The notes beneath the pieces were generated by a model that saw only the letters and a program-made list of their open reading frames with translations, was not told where the DNA came from and made no database searches. A program made the position numbers and the translations under genes. A DNA stretch of 64,000 nucleotides from assembly GCF_027244095.1 (NCBI RefSeq), contig NC_069657.1:143278857-143342856 (forward strand), written 5' to 3'. This DNA is from Hemicordylus capensis. Taxonomy: Eukaryota > Chordata > Lepidosauria > Squamata > Cordylidae. Numbering within the stretch: the stretch's first letter is position 1; each line of letters opens with the position of its first letter. Below are positions 12,601 to 22,838 of this stretch, piece by piece.

Positions 12601-12740
12601 TCGAACCCTGGTGGTTGTTTGGTTCATGTGCTCAGTTATTTTTTGCTTTAGTTCTTGTTGCTTTTCTGTTTAATAGCATTTGGGTTTTTGAGGTGAAGGC
12701 AAAGGGGAGGTTGCCTGGTTGCTGTCAGTTCCATTAAAAT
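9655..12740 (-). mobile_element. R4-clade LINE with restriction-like endonuclease
   Basis: The minus strand encodes one non-LTR polyprotein in several frames. The N-terminal part (12627-12145) is basic and coiled-coil-like with an eight-proline run. The RT (12069-10654) has FQGDSLSPLLFVIAMTPL, the catalytic YMDDLKLYGKS (YMDD, not YADD) and NWTQAELETLDRKTRKI. The C-terminal part has a Cys/His segment (DHLISCCKK) and a restriction-like endonuclease core (HNTPDITVV, then KIINIAIPGD) at about 10080-9980. R4 elements carry this type of endonuclease at the C-terminus, unlike CR1 and L2, which carry an APE domain at the N-terminus. The frame is broken near 12100, 11425, 10640 and 10315, so the copy is dead. 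It ends in an (AATA)n tail near 9655. The 5' end is truncated or unresolved. Confidence 0.85.
12449..12476 (+). repeat. (TGG)n microsatellite inside the R4 LINE
   Basis: A run of GGT/TGG triplets that encodes a poly-proline tract on the minus strand, within the N-terminal part of the R4 polyprotein. Confidence 0.85.
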
Positions 12741-13340
12741 AGTCTTTGTGTGTGAGAGGTGTGTTAAATAATAAATTGTCACCTGATGTTTAAAGTTTGT
12801 GAAACTGCAGGGCATAGCACAGTTAGGCACTGAGAAAGAAATTATTCTCGGTTCAGGGTGTTCTTTGTACAGCTGTGCCAACTTCTGATGCTTTAAAGAA
12901 AGGGACAAGTTCTGATGACTGCAGAAAACAACTGAACCAGATCTAGCATGACACTTGTCTATATCAGTCTGAAAATTCATTGGGCTTTTGCCCAATCTGA
13001 CTGTCATAGGAAGACTTAAATTTGACTTTCATTGTAAAAAACCTCCTCCTGGTTCTTAATAAAATACATTCTGATGGATTCCCCCAGTGTGTATTTTCTA
13101 GAGCTGAGACTGTTATCCCTCTCTTATTTGCCCCTCTTCTAAACTCTTGGCCATTGGGGATGGGGTGTTCTTTTTAGCCAAATGCCATTCGTTTAACTTC
13201 ATCTGGCAAGGTAGACTGAGTTGATTATATCCTCATCATTCTCTTTTTGTGGCAAGTGTTTGTGTGTTTACCCACAATAAGCATATAAGTAATTCTTAAT
13301 TTATGTATTTCATGGTCCCTGAACTTTAGGAGATCATCCC
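12741..13340. other. No recognised feature
   Basis: AT-rich DNA between the R4 element and a SINE. No exon-like frame is seen. Confidence 0.35.
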
Positions 13341-13344
13341 CTAT

Positions 13345-13566
13345 TTAAATTATATTTTTCAATTTATATCCCACTCTTCCTCCAAGAAGCCCAGAGCTGT
13401 GTATGGTTGTGTTTATCCTCACAATAACCCTGTGAGGTAGGTTAGTCTGAGAGATATGTGACTGGCCCAGAACGACCCAGTGAGTTTCATGGCTGAATGG
13501 GGATTTGAACTTTGTTCTCCCTGGTCCTAGTCAAACTCTCTAACCACTACACCACACTGGCTCGAA
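13345..13566 (-). repeat. MIR-like tRNA-derived SINE
   Basis: Read on the minus strand it starts with a tRNA-like head: an A-box-like TGGTGTAGTGGTTAGAG, then a B-box-like GTTCAAATCCC. A core with GGGCCAGTCAC and CCTACCTCACAGGGTTATTG follows, closely resembling the MIR/CORE-SINE body. The far end (near 13350) reads into a L2-like tail. Confidence 0.75.
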
Positions 13567-14820
13567 ATTGTTTCGATTTCTTCCACAGTAAGGCATGCAC
13601 TGCAATAGCAGTGTGTTCCTGTATGGTACCATGGAATGGCACGATACTAATTGTGAAGTAAGCAATAACCTCTAGTTGCTTGTTTCAGAATAAGAATTTA
13701 TGCTTTGAATCCTGTACTATATGGCAGAGAATTCCATAGATTATGTGCTGTGTGAAAAAGTACTTTGTGTTGGTCCTAAATTTCCTGGTCTTCAGTTTCA
13801 TGGGATGACTCCTGGTTCTAGTGTTGTGAGAGAGGGAGAAATTTTTCTCTCTATCCACTCTCTCTACTCCATACATAATTTTATACACCTTTCTCATGTC
13901 TCCCTGTAGTCACCTCTTTTCCAAACCAAAAAGCCCCAGATGCTGTAGTCTTGCCTCATAAGGAAGGTGCTCCAGGCCCCTGATGATCTTGGTTGCCCTT
14001 TTCTGCACCTTTTTCAGTTCTACAATGTCCTTATTAAGATAAGGTGGCCAGAACTGCATGCAGTACTCCAACTATGGCTGCACCATAGTTTTGTATAAGG
14101 ACATTATAATATAGCATTTTTATTTTCAATCTCCTTCCTAATGATTCCTAGCATGGAATCATAGCTGCCACACACCAAATAGACAAGTTCAATGAGCTGT
14201 CCACCACGGCCCCAAGATCTCTCTTCTGGTTATTCACTGAGAGCTCAGACTCCATCAGTATATATGGGAAGTTGGAGAGTTTTGCCCCAGTATACATCAC
14301 TTTACACTTGCTTACATTGAATTGTATATGGCATTTTGTTGCCCACTCACCCGGTTTGGAGAGATCCTTTTGGAGATCCTCGCAGCCTGTTTTGGATTTC
14401 ACTACCCTAAATAGTTTAGTGTCATCTGCAAATTTGGACACTTCACTGATTACCCCAACTTTGAGATCATTTTATTTTATTTTTTATTTATTTATTATTA
14501 TTATTAATTCAATTTCTGTACCTATATATCTATAGTTCATTTATGAACTAGAGCACTGGCCCAAGTATAGATCCCTGGGGACTCCACTTCTTACATTCCT
14601 CCATTATGAGAACTGTCCACTTACTCCTAACCCTCTGTTTCCTGTCCTTCAACCAGTTACCAAACCACACATGAACCTGTCCCCTTACTCCATGACTGCT
14701 AAGTTTACTCAAGAGCCTTTGGTGGGGAACTTTGTCAAAAGCTTTTTGGAAGTCCAAGTATACTATGTCAACTGGATCACCTTATCCACATGCCTGTTGA
14801 CACTTTCAGAGATCTCCAAA

Positions 14821-15016
14821 AAGTGTTCCCTCTAAGGTGTATGCATGCACACGCACTCACACTTTTTTTGATGGCTGCTCAGTTAATTTTAGATTTCACT
14901 CAGGTTGAATCAGGAAGGCCCCACTCTGAATGCACATGTGCACACACTGCCTTGATAATGCCGCCCAGAACAAAACTCATTCTGCACACAGATGAAAAAA
15001 ATTAGAGAGAACACTG
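14821..15016. mobile_element. hAT-type MITE (CAGTGTTCYCTCT family) inside CR1
   Basis: The terminal inverted repeats are AAGTGTTCCCTCTAA and TTAGAGAGAACACTG. The flanks TCTCCAAA (14813-14820) and ACTTCAGA (15017-15024) are a worn 8-bp duplication (5 of 8). The CR1 sequence continues on both sides. The internal part (CACTCAGGTTGAATCAGGAA, then CTGAATGCACATGTGCACAC) is shared with 63754-63944 and 24718-24906. Confidence 0.75.
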
Positions 15017-15244
15017 ACTTCAGAAGGTTAGTGAGGCAAGACTTGCCCTTGCAGAAACCATGCTGGTTCTCTTTCAGCAAGGCCTGTTCTTCTATATGCT
15101 TATCAATTTTGTCCTTAAGTAAGTTTTCCATCAGTTTACCTGGCACAGTAGTTAAGCTAACTAGCCTGTAATTTTCCAGATCCCTTCCCACCTCCCATCC
15201 CTCTTTGAAAATTGGAGTAACATTAGCTACTCTCCAGTCCTCTA

Positions 15245-15335
15245 GTGATTAAGTGCCGTCAAGTCAGTATCAACTCTTAGTGACCACATAGTCCTCAGGT
15301 ACAGAGCATGATTGTAGAGACAAGTTACATATTTT
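15245..15335. repeat. Short interspersed repeat fragment
   Basis: It contains AAGTGCCGTCAAGTCAGTAT then CAACTCTTAGTGACCACATA, a segment seen in several amniote SINE-like repeats. It breaks the CR1 frame here. Family not determined. Confidence 0.4.
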
Positions 15336-16647
15336 TTGCTTGGAGATCAGCAATTTCACATTTGAGTTCCTTCAGAACTCTTGGATAGCTGCCATCTGGC
15401 CCTGGTGATGTGTTAATTTTTAGTTCTTGAAGACAGTTTAGAATATGCTCTCTCGCCTCCTCCAAATTGGCCCAGTGCTTCAGTCTCCAAGCCTAAAAAG
15501 CTCTGTTCCAGAGTGGGTATGGTCAGTATCCTCTGTTGTGAAGACAGATGCAAAGAACTCATTCAGCTTTTCTGCAATGTCCTTATCTTCCTTAATAATC
15601 CCTTTCACGCTCTCTTGATCTAATGTTCCAGCCACCTCTCTGGCAGGTTTTCTGCTTCTGATATAGATAGATAAGTTTTTCTTATTCCCTTTGAAATTTC
15701 TAGCTATATGCATCTCATTTCTAGCTACCGGTGTATGCTCTTCCTTTTTGCATCCCTTATTGTCTCCTTGCACTACTTTTGCCAGAATTTTTGTTCGTTT
15801 CTGTGCGCATTTGGGCAGGACTTCCATTTTCTGGAGGAATTCTTCCCTTTTATAGTTTCTCTGATTTTACTTGTTAGCCACGCTGGTGTCCTCCTGAACT
15901 TGGTGCTACCTTTCCTCCTTTTTGGTATATATTCCAACTGGGCTTCTATTATTGTGGTTTTGAATAGGTTCCATGCTTTCTGGAGCAATTTGACCCTCCT
16001 GACTTTCCCTTCCAGCTTCCTTTTTACCAGTCCCCTCATTTTTGAGAAGTTTCTTCTTCTGAAGTCCAAAGCATCTGTGCTAGACTTCCTTGGCAGTGCT
16101 TCACTCGCATATAAGCTGAACTGGATTACTTTATTCCCCAGTAGTTCTACAACTCTGACATCTGGCACCAGGTCCTAGGCACCACTTAGGATGGAATCCA
16201 AGGTCGCCTTCTCTCTGGTTGGTTCAGGGACCAACTGTCCTAAGGCACAGTCATTTAGCACATCTAGAAATTTGCCCTCTCTGTCAATACCCGAATGTGA
16301 ATTTGCCCAGTCTATGTGAGAGTAATTGAAGTCACCCATTATTAGAGCTCTGTCTCTCTTTGATGCCTCTCTGATTTGCTTCTCCAACTCCAGGTTATTC
16401 TCAGCATTTTGATCGAGAGGGCAATAGCACACACCTAGTAACACATTTCCTTTCAGTCCTCATATTGTCATCGATAATGATTCTGAGGAGGATTCTGGTC
16501 CTCCTGGGTTTTCTGGGTTTTTGGATTCTATTCCTTCTTTAATATGCCGTGCTACTCGACCACCACCCCAAACCCACCCAGCCCCTGTCTTTTCTGTAGG
16601 GTTTGTACCCAGGAATAGAAACATTGGTAGACTTACCGTGAAGGGTT

Positions 16648-16787
16648 TATTTTTCTGGTATGGGGAGGGCATCCGTGAATGATGGGTTGTCAATCACTGC
16701 ATGCTCCGAGACAGGGCCAATGAAATTCGAGCACCTCATCTATTCCCTGACAACTGCCCCCTGTCACCCAGTTCTGGTCATTCGGAG
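16648..16787 (+). repeat. DIRS left inverted terminal repeat
   Basis: The stretch from TATGGGGAGGGCATCCGTGA through CACTGCATGCTCCGAGACAG to CACCCAGTTCTGG is repeated in inverse orientation at about 22695-22838 with only a few differences. Confidence 0.88.
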
Positions 16788-17035
16788 CGTAGGGAATTGG
16801 AACTCGAAATATGCTGGTTCTGGAAGCAAATGTATTTCACCAGGGAGAAATTTTAAAAACCTTGGATCTGGACCTTGGAAATGAAAAAACAGCAGAAAAG
16901 CAGCAGAGACGAGGAAAAGGCCAAAAAGGTGAGAATAAAAAGGGATACAATGCGCTAAAACCCTAGGAGTTGCTCCGCCACCCCATATGCCTCCCATTGA
17001 CATCCGCGGGTGGGCCGGATGCCCTCCCCATACCA

Positions 17036-17110
17036 GAAAAAGAACCCTTCACGGTAAGTCTACCAATGTTTCTTTTTCCTGGTTATGGGGAGGGCATCAG
17101 TGAATGATGA
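17036..17110. repeat. DIRS internal complementary region
   Basis: AACCCTTCACGGTAAGTCTA followed by CCAATGTTTC is the reverse complement of the element's left extremity near 16615-16650. The following ATGGGGAGGGCATC is a direct copy of the ITR start. In DIRS elements this region is thought to template the circular intermediate. Confidence 0.8.
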
Positions 17111-17152
17111 GACATACCCAAGCTCAGAGCAGTAAGGGTGGGAAGCGGATAA

Positions 17153-18280
17153 CTAAACTACCTTCTGTAAAATTGTACGGGCAGCCGCTGCCTGAGCCTC
17201 GTAAGAGGACGGAATTTTATAATGTTTAACAAATGGCGAATCTGACGACCATGTGGCCACCCTACAAATTTGTTCCAGGGGAACCCTAGCAGAAAAGGCT
17301 GCTGTCGCAGCTGCGCTCCTGGTTGAATGTGCTGTGATGTTCCGAGGAACCGTTAATTGCAAGGACTCATATGACAAGGCGATAGTCCCTCTTAGCCAAC
17401 GAGCCAGACACTCCTTAGAGACCCTGGAGCCTAAGGATGAAGGCAGAAAGGAAACAAAGAGAGAATCTGACTTTCTGAAAACCCGTGTCCGTTTGATATA
17501 GACCCTAAGGGCCCTTCTCACATCCAAGGTGTGCCAGGCTCTTTCCTTAGGATGTTTTGGCTTAGGGCAAAAGGACGGTAATACAATATCCTGACTGCGA
17601 TGAAAGATGGAATTCACCTTTGGTAAGAAGGTAGGGTCTAGTTTTAAAATTACTGCCTCCTTCTGGAAGATGCAGAGCTCGTCTCTAATGGAAAGGGCCG
17701 CGAGCTCTGAGACTCGCCTAGTGGATGTAATAGCCACTAAGAATAAAGTATTGAAGGACAGGAGCTTTAAGGATACTAGTCGTAACGGTTCAAAGGGAGC
17801 CTTAGTGAGAGCCGTAAATACCTTATTTAAATCCCAGGTGGGAAACCTATGGATTGGTGGTGGGAACAAATTGATCGCACCCCTCAGAAACCTACGAATG
17901 TCCGGATGTAGATGAAGAGAGTCGTCCAGGGAAATGCTTAGCACAGAAGCCAATGCAGAGATTTGGCGGCGCAGAGTACCTGGACGGAGACCCTTCTCAA
18001 CTCCCGCCTGTAAGAAACCCAACACGTCCTGAACCCCTGCTTTTAGAGGATTAACACCAGAGTTACGTGCCCAGGAACAGAAAACCGGCCACGTCATTTG
18101 ATAAATTTTTGTTGTAGACGGGCGTCGAGCCGCCAGAATAATGTCCTGGACTCGGGTGGAGTAACCCTTTTTGATCAACTTTTGGCGCTCAATCTCCAAG
18201 CGTGGAGCCGGAGCCATTCCGGATCTGGGTGGTAATTGGGACCCTGATTCAATAGGTCCTGCCTCAAAGGCAGAGGCCAT
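17153..18280 (-). pseudogene. DIRS tyrosine recombinase region (fossil)
   Basis: This region resembles a phage-integrase-type tyrosine recombinase of about 375 residues. The SAM-like N-terminal half has PSTTKIYQMTWPVFCSWAR. The catalytic half has TSTRRVSELAAL (first catalytic Arg) and ITAHSTRSAAATAAF (the H-x-x-R box) near its C-terminus. This domain replaces the DDE integrase of LTR elements. It lies at the 3' end of the element and overlaps the end of the RT/RNase H region, as is common in the family. Confidence 0.85.
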
Positions 18281-20299
18281 GGTTTTTGAGTGGACAGAGA
18301 CATCAGGTCAGAAAACCATGGTCTCCTTGGCCAGAAAGGGGCTATCAGGACCACCTCTGCTTTTTCGACCATCAGCTTCCTGATGACCGCCCCCAGAATT
18401 GTAATGGGGGGAAAGGTGTACAGTAGCCCCCTCGGCCATTTGGAGACCAGGGCGTCCACCTGCTCTGCCTGATGGCATAGGTGTCTGGAGTAAAATCTCG
18501 GGAGTTTTGCATTTCGGGGAGAGGCAAACATGTCTGCTACTGGCCGTCCCCATTTTTGAGTCAAAAGCTGGAATACGTCCTGATGGAGGGACCATTCTGC
18601 CGGATCCAGGAACTGCCGGCTGAGCCAGTCCACTTGGCAGTTTAGGACCCCTGAGAGGTGTTCCGCCTTTACCGACTTGAGGTGTTTCTCCACCCACAGG
18701 AACAGTCGATTGGACTCCCTTATGAGAGACCTGGATTGGGTACCGCCTTGATGATTTATGTGCGCCTTGGTGGTTACATTGTCGGTTCGAACCAGAACAT
18801 GCCGGTCTTCCAGAAGGAAATGGAAATGCCAGAACACCAGACGAACTGCCTTCAGCTCCAGCCAGTTGATGTTGTGCTTCAGATCGTCCGATTTCCACCT
18901 GCCCTGGGCCTGGCGAGAGTTGCAATGCGCACCCCAACTGGAGAGGCTGGCATCTGTAGTAACTATTACCCATTCCGGCGTGTCCAACTGAAGACCCTGC
19001 TGCAGGGCCGCAGAAGTCCACCACCTGAAAGAGTCCCGTACCTCTTGGGGGAGTTTCACCCACCGGTTTCTTCTCTCTATAATGGTCTCCTGGTGTGGAA
19101 GAATGAGCCATTGAAGAGGCCTGGAATACCATCTCGCCCAGGGCACGCATTCCAGGCAGGCAATCATTAGGCCCAGGATGCGAGCCAGGAGCATCAATGC
19201 AACTCTTGATGAGTGCAAACAAGGAGAGATGGCCTGGCGAATCTTTTCTCTCCTCTCTGCTGGGAGGCTGACCAACGCCCTCCTCATATTGAAGAGAGCC
19301 CCCAGGTGCACCAGTGTTTGGGAGGGGACCAAGTGGCTCTTGTTGGAATTTATCACGAAGCCGTGGGACTGCAGCACCTGAACCGTAAGGTGCACGTCCC
19401 ATGCTGCTTGAGTGTTTGAGGCCGAACAGACCAGAACGTCGTCGAGATACGGGTATGCGTGAACACCCCGTACCCTGAGGTGGGCAATGACCGCCACCAT
19501 CAAGCTTTGTAAAAACCCTTGGCGCTGACGACAGCCTGAACGGAAGGGCCCTGTACTGGAACAACTGGTGACCATATGCAAATCTTAGGAACCGATGGGA
19601 GGAAGGGTGAATCGGTACGTGCAGGTACGCTTCTGACAAATCCAGGGAGGCAAGCCAATCCCCCGGGAGAATGGCTGACTTGATGGTACAGAAGGACTCC
19701 ATGCGAAAATGCCTCTTCCGCACGTACCGATTTAGCCTTTTTAGGTCTAGAATGGTCCTCCAGGAATCGTCCTTCTTCGGGACGAGAAAAAGAAGCGAGA
19801 ACACTCCATCTGACTTTTGGGATGCCAGAACAGGTTCTATGGCCTGAATTTTTAACAAATGGCTGATGGCCTCCAACATCAGTTGTCTTTTCTGGGGATC
19901 CTTGGATACTGGCGTGTTGAGAAAGGAGTTGGGGGGAATAGAAGCGAAATCTATGACATAACCCTGGGAAACCGTATTTAAAACCCATTGATCTGTGGTG
20001 GACCCCTTCCAGATGTGTGCGAAGTCCAGCAACCTGCCCCCGACGGGGCAGGAGTCATTGCTTACGGTTTCGACGTTCCTGAGGAGCTCCATAGAAACCC
20101 ATCTTACGTCCCGATCCCCTGGGTTTGGTGTTTCAGGATTGGCACCAAGGTTGTTTGTACTGAGGTCCTCGGAAGTCTCTGTCTCGGTCTCTGAAGCCAT
20201 CACGGACTCCAAACTAACCAGGGTGGTTGAACGTTCTGTAGGGACGAAAGGAACTCTGAAAACCCGAGCCTGACCGAAACTGTCTTCTAGCGTCCCCAC
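18175..20299 (-). pseudogene. DIRS reverse transcriptase / RNase H region (fossil)
   Basis: The RT blocks include LVPKKDDSWRTILDLKRLN, LASLDLSEAYLHVPIHPSS and the active site YPYLDDVLVC. RNase H follows with VIVTTDASLSSWGAHC and a later LVRTDNVTTKAHINHQGG. A methyltransferase-like extension found in some DIRS elements may be represented downstream (RPVADMFASPRNAKLPRF). Treated as a fossil; breaks are not itemised. Confidence 0.85.
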
Positions 20300-20338
20300 G
20301 CCCCACAGGCATTGCCTTTTTCTTGTCCTGCGTTTCTA

Positions 20339-22800
20339 CTAAGAGCGGCTTAACGATTCCCCGAACAGTTTCGCTCCACGGAAAGGAGTAGCCGCCAACG
20401 TCGATTTGGACTTAGAATCGACTCTCCAGTGGCGCAGCCACAACCCCCTTCTAACCGCCACAGTAGCGGCCATTGATCTGGACGCGTGCTGTAAACAGTC
20501 CAGACTAGAATCTGCCATAAGGGCAGATGCCCTGGCAATTTTGTTCAAACCTTGTCTAAGCTTTGTATTTTCAGGGGGAACAAGCTTTGCCAGTTCCTTG
20601 GTCCACAAAATAGTGGCCCTTGCGAACACCGAATTAGTGGCTGCCACTCTGATAACTGTCGCCGAGGCCTCATGACTTTTCCTCAGGAGATGATCCGTTT
20701 TCTTTTCCTCCGGGGACTTGAGGAACTCCTCGCCCTCTTTGTTAACCAAAGCGCCCGTCACCAGCTGGGCCACTGGGGCGTCAACAACAGGAACTGCCAA
20801 TAGAGACATAATGTCAGATGGTAAGTTGTACAGCTTTTTAGGGAAATAGAGAGCGGGTTTAGATGCCACCGGCACCCCCCATTCCGCCAACATTACTTCT
20901 TTAAATAGAGCAGGAAAGGGAACCGTGGCCGGACAGGAAGATGTGGATGGAAAAACTTCCTGATCCAACCCGGGCGTCGGATTAGGGGAGGTCTCATTAG
21001 ATACGTCCTTGATAGCTCTCTTGGCCTTGGCCAGTAACACCTCAAACTCTGCCACAGAAAATAGCCTAGTTGTGGAAGGCTTGTCAGCCAGCGTCTGTTA
21101 GTCCGAGAGTTCGCCCTCTTCTTTATCAGAGGTGGCTGAACTCGAACCCGAACCTCTAACATTGGACAAATGCTGGGTAGAGTGGGGGTGGACAGCTTGT
21201 GGGAGCAATGCAGTACTGATTTCCTGCTGGGTGGACGTGGGCGCCTGCCTGGCTTCCTGGCTAGGGACCTCCGTCCCTTTGCGCTGTGCCCGTGCAGTGC
21301 TGCCATCTAAACACGAACGTTTTGCTAAACTAAAGTCCTGCCCCTGCATGTCCTCCTCTTCAGAAGAAGAAGGATCAAAGGGACCCTGTAGCCTGCGTTT
21401 CCTTAACCTTCTGGCCAGCCAGACTCGTTCCCCCACCGGGATAGCCTGTCTGCCCGGGCTGGACCCAGGGGACGATGAAAACGATGGCCGACAGCCTTTA
21501 CGGTGAGGGGCAGAAGGATTTAAGGAAATGGAACGCCCCGCAAGCCCCTGTGAAGGCGTAGGTACTGACTGAACCTCGTGAGTGCCTGCCTGCTTGTAAG
21601 CGCTAGCCTGCTCCAAGAGGGGAGAAACCACCGCTCTACAGTGGCGGTCAATGAATGAACTCAGCCAGGAGAGCTCCTTTGAAGACCGTGCTTCTCCGCT
21701 AGGGCCAACAGTAGGCAAGGAAACAGCCCCCCCGGCTGCCCCCGGTACCATAAGGCTTGCAACTGCAGCGGTGTTCCGAGAATTGCTGAGAGCCTGTTCC
21801 ACCGGGGCGCCAATGTCCAATCAAGCTCCTCCTTCATTAACCGCCGTTTCAGAAGCAGCCGTTCTCTGCAGCAACGCAGGCTGCTGCTCGGGCAAAACAA
21901 GCTGCGAAATAGCAGTTAAAATGGCAGGCGCAGTTTCGGCGGGAACGGCAGAGGTTGTCTTTTCTCGCTGCTGGCTCCTGACGGCTCGTAACTGGAGCCT
22001 CTCACTTAAAGGAGCTTTCTTGGAATCGCCCTTTTTTGCTTTCTTCTTCTTAATTGTGCCATCCGCACCCTTAAGGTGCTTGGATTTTTTAAGAGCCTTC
22101 ATAGGCTTAGTCGATTCCTCCCGCGACTGCATGGGATCGTTACTCTCTACTAGGGTGGATTTGATTTAAATCAAACTGATTTAAATCACGATTTAAATCA
22201 CTAGCAGGGTGGATAAAAATCAAAAAAATCCGATTTAAATTAAAAAAAATCTGATTTTTTTGATTTAAATCGGATTTTTTTGATTTTTATCCACCCTGCT
22301 AGTGATTTAAATCGTGATTTAAATCAGTTTGATTTAAATCAAATCCACCCTGCTCTCTACCTCATTTGGTTTTGAGAGATCAGAGGCATTCAACGGCTTT
22401 GTGCCCTCCCCTGCTCCCGAAGGAACAATAGGGAAATCCCTGGGAGCATCGGACAAAGGATCCTCCGAAAGAGAGCCCTTTAACATGTCTCCCGTATGCG
22501 CCAGCTCCATAACACTTTTTGCAGAGGGAAAGTGAAGAGGAAGAGAAAGCACAAGCAAAGGGGGGAGAATCAAAACCGCAAGAAAGAACTCACAAGACCA
22601 GAACACAAGGATAGCAACTCCTTTCCCCCCCTTGCACACAGAGAAATAGCAGTTAAAGAAGGTCCAGATAAGCCAGCTATAGTTCTGTCCCGGAACTAAG
22701 ACAGGACCAGAACTGGGTGACAGGGGGCAGTTGTCGGGGAATAGATGAGGTGCTCGAATTTCATTGGCCCTGTCTCGGAGCATGCAGTGATTCACAACGC
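20339..22800 (-). pseudogene. DIRS gag-like region (fossil)
   Basis: Three successive open stretches upstream of the RT encode a Ser/Pro/Lys-rich protein. One has a basic KKKKAKKGDSKK patch and one ends in an acidic DKEEGELSD. The position and composition fit the gag-like first ORF of DIRS elements, and there is no other homology I can see. A palindromic MITE sits inside it at 22151-22352. Confidence 0.65.
22151..22352. mobile_element. Near-perfect palindromic hAT-type MITE inside the DIRS
   Basis: This 202-bp element runs from TAGGGTGGATTTGATTTAAA to its inverse (TTTAAATCAAATCCACCCTG), with only a few unpaired bases at the centre near 22245. The target duplication is a perfect 8-bp CTCTCTAC at 22143-22150 and 22353-22360. 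The 8-bp duplication and C/TAGGG termini point to hAT. The arms are almost identical, so the insertion is recent. It has no coding capacity. Confidence 0.92.
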
Positions 22801-22838
22801 ATCATTCACGGATGCCCTCCCCATAACCAGGAAAAAAC
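22695..22838 (-). repeat. DIRS right inverted terminal repeat
   Basis: Inverse partner of 16648-16787. It ends near ACGGATGCCCTCCCCATAAC. The CR1 sequence resumes immediately to the right. Confidence 0.88.

Larger units (their letters stand above)
13680..16607 (-). mobile_element. CR1 LINE, part 1 (endonuclease end, RT, 3' region)
   Basis: The minus strand encodes a CR1 polyprotein in pieces. From upstream to downstream these are endonuclease remnants (about 16600-16180) with ALIMGDFNYSHIDW; a linker rich in basic residues (16168-15480); RT fingers with DLENYRLVSLT and ENQHGFCKGKSCLTNLL (15191-15030); DFQKAFDKVPHQRLLSKL and SPQGSILGPVL (14757-14548); the catalytic FADDTKLF (near 14435); and a C-terminal region at 14100-13685 with KIMYGVERVDREKNF. 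Frames are broken many times. It is interrupted by a MITE at 14821-15016 and by the DIRS at 16608-22838. The 5' remainder resumes at 22839. Confidence 0.88.
16608..22838 (-). mobile_element. DIRS-type tyrosine-recombinase retroelement (fossil), inserted in CR1
   Basis: About 6.2 kb, minus orientation. Parts in coding order are a gag-like region (about 22800-20340), a reverse transcriptase plus RNase H region (20299-18175; YLDD-type active site, then a TTDAS RNase H start) and a tyrosine recombinase (18280-17153). The ends are inverted terminal repeats (about 16648-16787 and 22695-22838), and an internal complementary region (about 17036-17110) matches the outer ends in reverse. This is the DIRS plan: no LTRs and no integrase. 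It sits in the endonuclease part of a CR1 LINE. It is broken by one nested MITE and a small number of other interruptions (roughly two to four). Near-identical ITRs suggest a fairly young insertion. Confidence 0.88.

Noticed and set aside
17253-20675. Plus-strand frames across the DIRS (for example 18658-19170)
   Set aside because: Antisense to the recombinase and RT regions; no independent motif.
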